Source: Thioploca sp.
Lineage (GTDB): Bacteria > Pseudomonadota > Gammaproteobacteria > Beggiatoales > Beggiatoaceae
DNA length: 6,829 bases
Assembly (NCBI GenBank): GCA_011371325.1
Contig: DRQV01000243.1
Coordinates: 1-6,829, forward strand
Direction: 5' to 3'
Each line of letters begins with the position of its first letter. The stretch's first letter is position 1. The notes below the pieces were generated by a model. That model was not told the DNA's origin, did not search any database, and saw nothing but the letters and a program-made list of their open reading frames with translations. Made by a program: the position numbers and the translations under genes. Below are positions 1-6,552 of the stretch, one piece after another.

Positions 1-1349
1 CTAATAGCAAAATTATCGTAAATGGTAAGGATGTTATGCCAGAAGTTAATTTAGTATTAGAAAAAATGCGTAACTTTAGTAATTCAATACGTAATGGCGA
101 ATGGCGTGGTTATACTGGTAAAACTATTGAGAATATAGTTAATATTGGGATTGGTGGTTCTGATTTAGGCCCAGCAATGGTAACTAGAGCTTTACGAATT
201 TATCAGCATCCTCGTTTGCACAGTTATTTTGTATCTAACGTTGATAACAGTCATTTAGGTGATATTTTAACAAAAATTAATCCAGAAACAACATTATTTA
301 TTATTGCATCAAAAACTTTCACCACTCAGGAAACTTTATTAAATGCTCATACTGCAAGAAATTGGTTAATTGAACAATTAGGTGATGTTAGTGCGGTTGC
401 TAAACATTTTGTTGCCGTCAGCACTGCCAGTCAAAAAGTTACTGAATTTGGTATCGATCCGGTTAATATGTTTGAATTTTGGGACTGGGTTGGAGGTCGA
501 TATTCATTATGGTCAGCAATTGGATTACCGATCGCCGTAATGATAGGTATGGAAAGGTTTGAGGAATTATTGAGTGGAGCTCATAAATTAGACCAGCATT
601 TTGCTACAGCACCAATATTAGAAAATTTACCAATGCTAATGGGTTTAATTGATGTTTGGTACAGTAGTTTTTTTAATACTACTAGTCAAGCCATATTACC
701 ATATGATTACCCGTTAAAACTATTTCCTGCTTATTTACAACAGTTAGTGATGGAAAGTCTTGGTAAACGAGTGACTCGAGATGGTAGTACAGTTGATTAC
801 ACTACTTGTCCAGTAATCTGGGGAGCTCCTGGCAATAATGGCCAACATGCTTTTTATCAATTGCTCCATCAGGGCACTCATATCATTCCTACTGATTTTA
901 TTGTTGCAATTGAAAGTCATTATAATTTATCAGAACATCAAGATGCTGTTTTATCTAATGCTTTAGCACAAAGCCATGCTTTAATGATGGGACGAAATTT
1001 AGAAAAAACTAAGCAAAGTTTAGTTAATATGGGAGTAAGCAATATATCACAGCAATTACCACATAGAGTTTTTCCAGGTAATCAACCTAGCAATACCATA
1101 CTTTACAAAAAATTAACTCCCCAGATTTTAGGTTCATTAATCGCTCTTTATGAACATAAAGTTTTTGTCCAAAGCGTTTGTTGGGGAATTAATCCATTTG
1201 ATCAATGGGGAGTTGAACTAGGTAAAAATGTAGCAAGCATGTTGTTACCAACCTTACAGTCAAAAAGTGATAGTATAATTAATCATCATGATTCTTCTAC
1301 CAATGGTTTATTAAATTATATAAAAACTCATCGTGATAATATACTATAA
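1..1349 (+). CDS. pgi: Glucose-6-phosphate isomerase, 3' part (5' end outside window)
   Basis: This cytoplasmic enzyme interconverts glucose 6-phosphate and fructose 6-phosphate in glycolysis and gluconeogenesis. The frame is open from base 3 through the ATG at 36. The residues before that ATG (IIVNGKDV) already match the family, so 36 is an internal Met and roughly the first 100 residues lie outside the window (E. coli Pgi has 549). Motifs, numbered from the Met at 36, are the phosphate-binding GIGGSDLGP (38-46), SKTFTTQET (92-100), signature 1 VGGRYSLWSAIG (152-163) and signature 2 FDQWGVELGK (388-397). The catalytic residues fit E. coli E355, H386 and K514: E240 in MESLGK (codon 753-755), H271 in NGQHAFYQ (846-848) and K397 (1224-1226). 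The C-terminal HDSSTNGL motif is present. The gene looks intact and active. Stop is TAA at 1347-1349. No hairpin terminator is evident in the 80 bp downstream. Confidence 0.97.
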   Translation, partial: NSKIIVNGKDVMPEVNLVLEKMRNFSNSIRNGEWRGYTGKTIENIVNIGIGGSDLGPAMVTRALRIYQHPRLHSYFVSNVDNSHLGDILTKINPETTLFIIASKTFTTQETLLNAHTARNWLIEQLGDVSAVAKHFVAVSTASQKVTEFGIDPVNMFEFWDWVGGRYSLWSAIGLPIAVMIGMERFEELLSGAHKLDQHFATAPILENLPMLMGLIDVWYSSFFNTTSQAILPYDYPLKLFPAYLQQLVMESLGKRVTRDGSTVDYTTCPVIWGAPGNNGQHAFYQLLHQGTHIIPTDFIVAIESHYNLSEHQDAVLSNALAQSHALMMGRNLEKTKQSLVNMGVSNISQQLPHRVFPGNQPSNTILYKKLTPQILGSLIALYEHKVFVQSVCWGINPFDQWGVELGKNVASMLLPTLQSKSDSIINHHDSSTNGLLNYIKTHRDNIL

Positions 1350-1415
1350 TTTTAGCTTACAGCAATCAGACCTTGGTATACTTATTGCCCAAAATGTGTG
1401 TAATTTAACAATATT

Positions 1416-1421
1416 TATAAT
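1416..1421 (+). promoter_or_regulatory. Candidate -10 box (TATAAT) just upstream of the 177-codon gene
   Basis: A perfect TATAAT ends eight bases before the ATG at 1430. No good -35 box is visible at the usual spacing (AATGTG with a 17-base spacer), and the base composition makes chance matches likely. If it is used, the transcript would begin almost at the ATG, giving a nearly leaderless mRNA. That would agree with the absence of a Shine-Dalgarno sequence in front of this gene. Confidence 0.3.
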
Positions 1422-1429
1422 AAATTGTC

Positions 1430-1963
1430 ATGTTTAAAGCACTTACCAATACAATAATTTTACTTATTTTATTGCTTTTTAATACAGCTTTGTTCACTTG
1501 GTGTGTTAACCAATTAGATTGGGACAAAACTAAACCAGAAAAAATTTTGATTGCTAATGTACAAGCAAAATCTATTATTAAGCCAATTACTAAACAAGTA
1601 ATTACCCAACGACCTATTCGTCCTTCAAAATATATTGCTCCTTCTGCTCATAAAGGTCAATCAATAGGAAATTTAAACCTACAATTTAAATCAACAAGCA
1701 CTAAATTTGAAGTTAAAGAACGTTCTAAACTTGAGAAGTTGTTAAAAGATTTAGATATAAATTCAAGTAATTCAGTGTCAATATTTTCTGGATCTGTCAC
1801 ATCAGAAAACAATATATCGGCTCCCCAAATTTCCAAATTACGAGTTCAAACAGTAGCAAGGGTTATTTATCCCTACACTCAAACTGTTAAAATGTTTTAT
1901 CGACCTTCTATTAAAGAAGGGACTGTAATTGTAGAATTTTTTAAACCAACTGAAAAATATTAA
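1430..1963 (+). CDS. Membrane-anchored protein of unknown function with a degenerate OmpA-like C-terminal region
   Basis: I do not recognise this 177-residue protein as a named family. Residues about 8-25 form one hydrophobic segment (a membrane anchor or uncleaved signal), followed by a basic, Pro/Ile/Lys-rich linker (about 32-75). Residues about 82-170 have the layout of an OmpA/MotB peptidoglycan-binding domain: a beta-strand LNLQFKS, a helix with LEKLLKDL, a strand VSIFSG, a helix ISKLRVQTVARVI whose R138 sits where OmpA domains keep the diaminopimelate-binding Arg, and a last strand TVIVEF. The usual Asp of the TDxxG motif is not seen (the region reads SGSVTSENN), so binding may be lost or altered. 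The domain call is an inference from pattern only. The ATG at 1430 is the only reasonable start, because an in-frame TAA lies nine bases upstream. There is no clear ribosome-binding site. It lies 80 bp after pgi in the same direction but appears to have no functional link to it. Confidence 0.75.
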   Translation: MFKALTNTIILLILLLFNTALFTWCVNQLDWDKTKPEKILIANVQAKSIIKPITKQVITQRPIRPSKYIAPSAHKGQSIGNLNLQFKSTSTKFEVKERSKLEKLLKDLDINSSNSVSIFSGSVTSENNISAPQISKLRVQTVARVIYPYTQTVKMFYRPSIKEGTVIVEFFKPTEKY

Positions 1964-1968
1964 TTGCA

Positions 1969-2026
1969 TTTTGTAGGATGCTGGTTGCATAATTAACATT
2001 ATGGTAAATATTTGTATCCTACAAAA
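1969..2026. repeat. 58-bp palindromic (REP/MITE-like) element with nested hairpin
   Basis: Perfect 11-bp inverted arms, TTTTGTAGGAT (1969-1979) and ATCCTACAAAA (2016-2026), enclose a second hairpin, CATAAT (1988-1993) with ATTATG (1998-2003) and a 4-base loop. The element starts six bases after the stop of the 177-codon gene and lies 21 bases from the stop of the convergent tlpA-like gene. The T run is on the left arm and the A run on the right, the reverse of a bidirectional Rho-independent terminator, so a dispersed palindromic repeat is more likely. The GTAGGATG core resembles widespread bacterial palindromic repeats (from memory). No transposase or target duplication is seen. Confidence 0.55.
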
Positions 2027-2047
2027 AATATATAAGTTTTGAATAAG

Positions 2048-2569
2048 TTAATACAATAACGGCAAAATTTTCTCTTTTACCTCTCGCAAGTTTAAATCTC
2101 CAATATGGCGTATCACTATATTACCACTCCGGTCTACAACTGCTGTGAATGGTAATGCACCTAATCGATTGCCAAAACGTTTAGAAATATCAATCACACC
2201 ACTACCTTCCAAAATTGGATAGTTAATATAATTTTCCTCTACAAATTTTTGAACTGCTTCATGTTCATCAACAGCAATTCCAATAACTTGTAAATCAATT
2301 GCAGCATAATCTTTTTGAATTTCAACTAATAATGGAATTTCTCGAATACAAGGAGGACACCAAGTTGCCCAAAAATTTACTACTAGAATTTTATCATTCC
2401 ATTCGGAAACATTACGAACTTTTCCATTTAGATCAACGAGACTAAAATCCGGCCGGTAAATTGTTTGTTTCTCTGATTTTTGTGGCGGATTAAACCACAA
2501 ATAGCCGGCAACACTAGCTACGCTGGTCATTATTAATCCTATAAATAGGATAAAATGAGCCGATTTCAT
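2048..2569 (-). CDS. TlpA/ResA-family periplasmic thioredoxin-like protein
   Basis: This 173-residue protein is a membrane-tethered thiol-disulfide oxidoreductase. Residues about 5-25 form a single hydrophobic segment with a Lys at position 2, giving N-in topology or a signal peptide, so the thioredoxin fold faces the periplasm. The domain starts near residue 38 (YRPDFSLVDLNGK, the usual TlpA/AhpC-TSA opening). It carries the redox motif WATWCPPC with C71 and C74, VIGIAVDE (95-102), and the cis-proline loop ALPFTAVVDRSG with P140. WCPPC plus the short size fits TlpA/ResA/CcmG-type reductases rather than DsbA oxidases. The gene overlaps the end of dsbD by one base, so the two are almost certainly co-expressed. 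I infer that DsbD keeps it reduced and that it acts in repair of periplasmic disulfides or cytochrome c maturation. The substrate cannot be read from sequence, and no cytochrome c maturation genes are present in the window. Confidence 0.9.
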   Translation of the reverse strand: MKSAHFILFIGLIMTSVASVAGYLWFNPPQKSEKQTIYRPDFSLVDLNGKVRNVSEWNDKILVVNFWATWCPPCIREIPLLVEIQKDYAAIDLQVIGIAVDEHEAVQKFVEENYINYPILEGSGVIDISKRFGNRLGALPFTAVVDRSGNIVIRHIGDLNLREVKEKILPLLY

Positions 2570-2590
2570 TATTGCAATACCTTTTTTAAA
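2567..2590 (-). promoter_or_regulatory. Translational coupling junction dsbD/tlpA-like (TAATG) with internal ribosome-binding site
   Basis: Read on the - strand, the dsbD stop TAA (2571-2569) and the thioredoxin start ATG (2569-2567) share one A, giving TAATG. A purine-rich AAAAAAGG lies ten bases upstream, inside the last dsbD codons, and is one of the clearer Shine-Dalgarno sequences in the window. The layout implies that ribosomes ending dsbD re-initiate on the second gene, and it fixes the ATG as the correct start. Confidence 0.8.
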
Positions 2591-4911
2591 TGTTGACTAA
2601 ATTCTTCAGCAGGCATAAAACCAACGATTCTAAATGAACGTTGTTCTTGCCCATTGGAATCAAAAAATAAAATGGCTGGTGGTCCAAAAATGCCAAACCG
2701 TTTATATAAAGCCTGGTCTTGATCATCATTTGGAGTGACATCAGCTTTCAACAATACAAAGTTAGCAAATTCCTTTTGCACCTCAGGGTCACTGAAGGTA
2801 AAATGTTCCATTTCTTTGCATGAGATACACCAGTCAGCGTAAAAGTCTAACACGACTGGTTGGCCTACCGCAGCAGCTAATTCACGTTCTAAACCGCTAA
2901 TTCCTTTAATATTTTTAAATTCTACTGCTTTGTTTTTATTATTTTTATTAGAACTTTGCCCAATTGTATTGCTAGTTTGAAAGACTTGTAATGGTTGTAA
3001 TAAGCTATTGCTTCCAGCAGTAACTCCAATAATTAATATTATTCCATAAATCAGAAAGATAAAGCCAATACCTTTCCATAATTTATACCAACCAGTATTA
3101 GCAATTTTATCTAAAGCTCCCATATAAATCGCCGAGATTATTAAGAGACTTGCCCATAATAATATAGTTATTTGAGCTGGTATAACTCTTTCAATCATCC
3201 AGATAGCCACTCCTAATAACATTACTCCAAATACACCTTTGACAGCATTCATCCATTGGTCAGCTTTTGGTAATAAATGGCCGGCAGAAATACCGATTAA
3301 TAATAATGGCAATCCCATACCAATTCCCATAACAAATAAAGCTGCACTTCCTAAAATCCAATCTCCTGTTTGACTAATATAGATCAATGCTCCAACCAAT
3401 GGTGCAGCTACACAAGGTCCAACTATAACAGCTGATAACACTCCCATTACTGCAACCCCAATTAAAGTTCCACCTTGTTGTTTATTGCTAATATTAGTAA
3501 CTTTAGATTGGATAAAATTAGGCATTTTAAGTTCATAAAAGCCAAACATGGATAGAGATAAAAGTACAAAAACCAATGCAAAACTGAATAATATCCAAGG
3601 GGTTTGGAAAGCAATGGATAAATTAGCTCCTAACATTGCGGTTAATGCTCCTAAAACTGCATAAGTAAGAGCCATTGCAACTACATAAGTTAGTGACATT
3701 AAAAATGCTTTATAAGTAGTAATTTTTTTACCCTGTCCTACTATAATTCCAGATAAAATTGGAATCATTGGGAATATACAAGGAGTTAAAGATAATAATA
3801 CTCCTAAACCAAAGAAAATCAGGAGTGTATATAAAAAACTAGCATTAGAAAGCATATTGGCTAATCTATCTTGTTCAGAATTATTATCGGTAGTATTTTT
3901 AGAATCCATTCCAGTTGGATAGGTTAAATTTACTACTTTAGTTATTGGTGGATAACATAAACCAGCAATTGCACAACCTTGATATTTAACTGTTAAAATT
4001 AAATCCGGGTTTTCCATTTGATTAAATGGTAGTTCTATTTCTAATAATGGTTGTTGATAAATTTCTACATCACCAAAAAATTGATCAGATTTAATTTTGC
4101 TAGGTGGTAATTCAATTGCTCCTAAAGTGCCGCCAATTAATCTAAATTCTAATTTGTCTCGATACAAATAATAACCATCAGCTATTTGCCAACGAGCTAA
4201 TATTTGATCAGGTTTAATAAATTCAGCTGAAAAAGAAAAAGCTTCTTCTACTTTTAAAAATTCTTGCTCTACTACCTCTGCTGGTTGTTCGGCTGGACTT
4301 AACCATCCAAAATTCTCTGTTGATTCATCTGGTTGAGATTCTGGTTCTAAATTTTTTTTGGAATACTCTAAATCTACCAACGAATTGCTTGCTAGTATTA
4401 AATTTGTTGACCTTGTATTATTTGTATTTATCACAACAGTATTGTTTGATAAATTTATCTTCAGTATTTTAGTTATAGGCGGATAACATAATCTATCTTT
4501 GATACAACCTTGATAACCAATTTCCAAATCAATAGTATCTTTAGCATCTGTGAATGGTAATTTTATTGTTAATTGTTGTTCATAAACTTCTGTTTTACCA
4601 TATTTAATATCACTTTTAATTGTAGCTGGTGGAAATTGTGCTTTACCTAATACTCCATCACTTTTAAGACTAAATTGAAATTTATTACGATATAAATAAT
4701 GTTCTTCAGCAATTTCCCAGTTCAACAAAATAAAGTTATCTTGCACATCTGCTGATAATATAAAAGCAACATCCGGACTAAGAGTATTGAATAAACTATT
4801 AGAATTGGCAGGCTGATAAAAGTTATTGGTTGCTAATACGTTACAACTCCAAATTGATAAAACTAAAAGTATAATTCGCATAATTTTAATTAACCATCTT
4901 AATAGGTTCAT
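2569..4911 (-). CDS. dsbD: Thiol:disulfide interchange protein DsbD with tandem duplicated N-terminal alpha domains
   Basis: DsbD moves electrons from cytoplasmic thioredoxin through the inner membrane to periplasmic thiol proteins. Domain order: signal peptide about 1-27 (possible cleavage after VLA); alpha domain 1, about 38-155, with C136 and C142 in YQGCIKDRLCYPP; an acidic Ser/Glu/Pro linker, about 156-217; alpha domain 2, about 218-332, with C313 and C319 in YQGCAIAGLCYPP; a multi-pass membrane beta domain, about 355-635, with C378 in LTPCIFPM and C500 in GPCVAAPL; an Asn/Lys-rich linker; and the gamma thioredoxin domain, about 665-780, with C695 and C698 in YADWCISCKE. All six cysteines expected in DsbD are present, plus an extra alpha-domain pair. 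E. coli DsbD has about 565 residues and one alpha domain. The start is uncertain: no Shine-Dalgarno precedes the ATG at 4911, and Met11 (ATG at 4881) is an alternative, but 4911 gives a more normal signal-peptide length. A one-base overlap links it to the downstream thioredoxin gene. Confidence 0.96.
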   Translation of the reverse strand: MNLLRWLIKIMRIILLVLSIWSCNVLATNNFYQPANSNSLFNTLSPDVAFILSADVQDNFILLNWEIAEEHYLYRNKFQFSLKSDGVLGKAQFPPATIKSDIKYGKTEVYEQQLTIKLPFTDAKDTIDLEIGYQGCIKDRLCYPPITKILKINLSNNTVVINTNNTRSTNLILASNSLVDLEYSKKNLEPESQPDESTENFGWLSPAEQPAEVVEQEFLKVEEAFSFSAEFIKPDQILARWQIADGYYLYRDKLEFRLIGGTLGAIELPPSKIKSDQFFGDVEIYQQPLLEIELPFNQMENPDLILTVKYQGCAIAGLCYPPITKVVNLTYPTGMDSKNTTDNNSEQDRLANMLSNASFLYTLLIFFGLGVLLSLTPCIFPMIPILSGIIVGQGKKITTYKAFLMSLTYVVAMALTYAVLGALTAMLGANLSIAFQTPWILFSFALVFVLLSLSMFGFYELKMPNFIQSKVTNISNKQQGGTLIGVAVMGVLSAVIVGPCVAAPLVGALIYISQTGDWILGSAALFVMGIGMGLPLLLIGISAGHLLPKADQWMNAVKGVFGVMLLGVAIWMIERVIPAQITILLWASLLIISAIYMGALDKIANTGWYKLWKGIGFIFLIYGIILIIGVTAGSNSLLQPLQVFQTSNTIGQSSNKNNKNKAVEFKNIKGISGLERELAAAVGQPVVLDFYADWCISCKEMEHFTFSDPEVQKEFANFVLLKADVTPNDDQDQALYKRFGIFGPPAILFFDSNGQEQRSFRIVGFMPAEEFSQHLKKVLQ

Positions 4912-5142
4912 TTAAATGAGTGAGTTTATCTAACTGGGCTAAATAACTCGGTAAACTAGTTTTAATATTTAAAAATTTTTCAATTCTGCAACCTTCGGAT
5001 TTGGACAAGTTGTTAACAATAACTGATAATCATTTTTCACGAGATCACCATTTTTCAATTTATAAACAATGTTGAGGCGGTATATACTCTCATATTGAGG
5101 TAAAATATCGATAACTCAACTTAATCTAATGATATTACTACG
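4912..5142. promoter_or_regulatory. Divergent promoter region between dsbD and fxsA
   Basis: This 231-bp AT-rich spacer must hold promoters for both divergent genes. For dsbD a weak candidate on the - strand is TTGCAG (4991-4986) with TATTAA (4967-4962), spacer 18. For fxsA a candidate is TTTATA (5059-5064) with TATACT (5083-5088), spacer 18. Symmetric sequences include TTGTTAACAA (5010-5019), TATCGATA (5106-5113), and GTTGAG (5071-5076) paired with CTCAAC (5115-5120). TTGAGG occurs twice, 23 bases apart (5072 and 5095). A Fur-like stretch lies at 5023-5034. Neither gene has a clear Shine-Dalgarno sequence. I see no small gene or riboswitch here. Confidence 0.4.
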
Positions 5143-5568
5143 ATGACTACATTTCAATTTTTATTACTATTATTTATAATTGTCCCAATTTTAGAAATTT
5201 ACTTACTTATCACGGTTAGCAATGTAATTGGCGGATTTACTACTATATCATTAGTAATTTTTACCGCAATTTTAGGAACTTATTTATTACGTATTCAAGG
5301 TTTAGCGACATTACAAAAAGCTCAAACTAGTTTAAGCCAAGGTCAAGCAGGAGCTTTATTAGAAGGTATTTTATTGTTAATTAGTGGAGTATTATTATTA
5401 ACCCCAGGTTTTGTGACTGATATAGTGGGATTTACTTGTTTAATTCCCCCAATTCGCCAAAGACTAGTTAATTTATTTATCAAAAAAATTAAAATAGTCA
5501 ATCCAAGTTATACTCAACAATCAAATAAACCTGATGTAATAGAAGGAGAATATAAACGAGATGATTAA
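5143..5568 (+). CDS. fxsA: FxsA family inner-membrane protein
   Basis: FxsA is a small cytoplasmic-membrane protein. In E. coli its overproduction relieves exclusion of phage T7 in F-carrying cells, but its normal biochemical role is unknown. This 141-residue protein (E. coli about 158) has hydrophobic segments at about 5-27, 29-49 and 73-103. It keeps the family core LLLTPGFVTDIVGF (84-97, compare LLLLPGFFTDFLGL in E. coli), followed by LIPPIRQRL. The polar tail ends in IEGEYKRDD, matching the DGEYQRKDD region of the E. coli protein. In many gammaproteobacteria fxsA lies before groES-groEL. Here no chaperonin gene follows, and the next gene is convergent. Start is the ATG at 5143; no strong ribosome-binding site is visible, and the protein begins directly with its first membrane segment, as the family does. 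Confidence 0.93.
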   Translation: MTTFQFLLLLFIIVPILEIYLLITVSNVIGGFTTISLVIFTAILGTYLLRIQGLATLQKAQTSLSQGQAGALLEGILLLISGVLLLTPGFVTDIVGFTCLIPPIRQRLVNLFIKKIKIVNPSYTQQSNKPDVIEGEYKRDD

Positions 5569-5649
5569 ACTAAATTTGATTAGCAGATAAATGCAAACTA
5601 ATTATTACCAAAGTATTATTTGAATTGTATGATTTTCTTGTAATATTAA

Positions 5650-5720
5650 GTCATTCCCACATAAAAATCTAGGAAAAAATAACTAAATTTTCCATTATGA
5701 TATGCTTTCGTGAGAATGAC
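5650..5720. repeat. 71-bp palindromic (REP/MITE-like) element with nested hairpin
   Basis: Outer arms GTCATTCCCAC (5650-5660) and GTGAGAATGAC (5710-5720) pair at 10 of 11 positions. Inside, GGAAAA (5672-5677) and TTTTCC (5688-5693) form a 6-bp hairpin. The element lies between the fxsA stop (5568) and the convergent M23 stop (5739). Its GTCATTCCC ends resemble palindromic GTCATTCCC...GGGAATGAC repeats that are dispersed in many proteobacterial genomes (from memory). No U-rich tail directly follows the outer stem, so it is not a standard terminator, although a 7-base T run lies nearby at 5734-5740. The rest of this 170-bp gap is AT-rich and shows no gene. Confidence 0.55.
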
Positions 5721-5738
5721 GATTAGGTTTAAATTTTT

Positions 5739-6545
5739 TTATCGCAATGCATATGGGTCAATTAAAACATTACCAAGGACTAATTGGGTAGGGTCTGTAA
5801 ATGATTGTTTACCATTTAATTTTCTCCAGCGACTAATATGAACATGAGCCGTAAGATGTGCTGGAACATTACCAGTTTTACCAATATATCCAATTAAATC
5901 ACCATTATTAACCCAAGTACCATTTATTACTGCTACTCGACTAAGATGGGCATGATCAGTATAATAACCGTTATTTTCTTTGATTCTAACATAAATTCCT
6001 AATTTACCGCTAGTTCCAGTGGGTGATACTTCTGCAATTCCAGATGCTACTGCATACACATTATCTCCAATATTGCCTACTATATCAATCCCATTATGTT
6101 TTCTAGGTGTACCATATTTGGAACGACGAGTCATACCATATTTACCATAATTAGTATTAGAAGACAAACTAATGATACCTTTCCGCTGATAATAACGTTG
6201 AAATTCATACACGTTAAAAGTTGGTTGATATCTGAATGGTACTTGGTATCTAATTGAACGTTCATTGTAATTTGTTAGTTTACCAATTTGGCTATATTTT
6301 TTATCTCTAACAATAGGTTTGAATCGTTTTTGAAGAGAAGCATATTTTTTTGCTGGTGGAAATTTCTGTAACATAACTGAATATTGTTTTTTGATTGGCA
6401 TCATATTGATCCCATTCATTTGATTTACTACAGTTGTAGAACAACCAACAATCCCAAATATACAAGCATAAATTGTAGAGTTTTTAATGAATTTATTTAC
6501 GTTATTGTACTGGTCATACATGATAACGAAATTTTTTCTAGTCAA
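5739..6545 (-). CDS. M23 (LytM/NlpD-like) zinc metallopeptidase, probable lipoprotein
   Basis: This is probably a peptidoglycan endopeptidase of 268 residues. The N-terminus holds a short hydrophobic stretch (STIYACIFGIVG, about 23-34) followed by C35. The residues IVGC fit a lipobox, so the mature protein is likely lipidated and periplasm-facing. Residues about 50-110 are basic and Tyr/Gln-rich, suited to contact with the cell wall; no LysM repeat is apparent. The M23 domain (about 125-256) has HNGID with zinc ligands H150 and D154, the DHAHLS motif with H200, and AHVHIS with H234 and H236, so the catalytic set looks complete. This differs from degenerate M23 activators such as EnvC and E. 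coli NlpD, which lack ligands. Start is TTG at 6545-6543, chosen because GAGGG lies seven bases upstream; the in-frame ATG at 6521-6519 has no ribosome-binding site but would give a shorter n-region. It is transcribed toward fxsA. Confidence 0.9.
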   Translation of the reverse strand: MTRKNFVIMYDQYNNVNKFIKNSTIYACIFGIVGCSTTVVNQMNGINMMPIKKQYSVMLQKFPPAKKYASLQKRFKPIVRDKKYSQIGKLTNYNERSIRYQVPFRYQPTFNVYEFQRYYQRKGIISLSSNTNYGKYGMTRRSKYGTPRKHNGIDIVGNIGDNVYAVASGIAEVSPTGTSGKLGIYVRIKENNGYYTDHAHLSRVAVINGTWVNNGDLIGYIGKTGNVPAHLTAHVHISRWRKLNGKQSFTDPTQLVLGNVLIDPYALR

Positions 6546-6552
6546 ATCTTTT

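Noticed and set aside
36..38. The ATG at 36 as the start of pgi.
   Set aside because: The reading frame stays open to the window edge and the preceding codons match the family sequence, so the gene continues upstream.
819..833. The family's WGEPG motif in Pgi reads WGAPG here, at first suggesting loss of the catalytic Glu.
   Set aside because: Counting against E. coli Pgi (K514 in FDQWGVELGK) places the catalytic Glu355 in MESNGK, which is retained here as MESLGK at codon 753-755, and His386 in NGQHAF, also retained. The changed Glu is not the catalytic base.
1969..2026. The inverted repeat as a Rho-independent terminator.
   Set aside because: The T and A runs belong to the stem arms in the wrong polarity, the loop is 36 bases, and no T run follows the stem on the + strand.
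4879..4881. Met11 of DsbD as the true start.
   Set aside because: Not excluded, but it would leave only a 17-residue signal peptide; it has only a weak purine stretch upstream, so the longer start was kept.
5734..5740. The T run near the end of the M23 gene as a terminator tail for fxsA.
   Set aside because: No stable stem directly precedes it; the nearest stem ends 13 bases upstream and has a 49-base loop.
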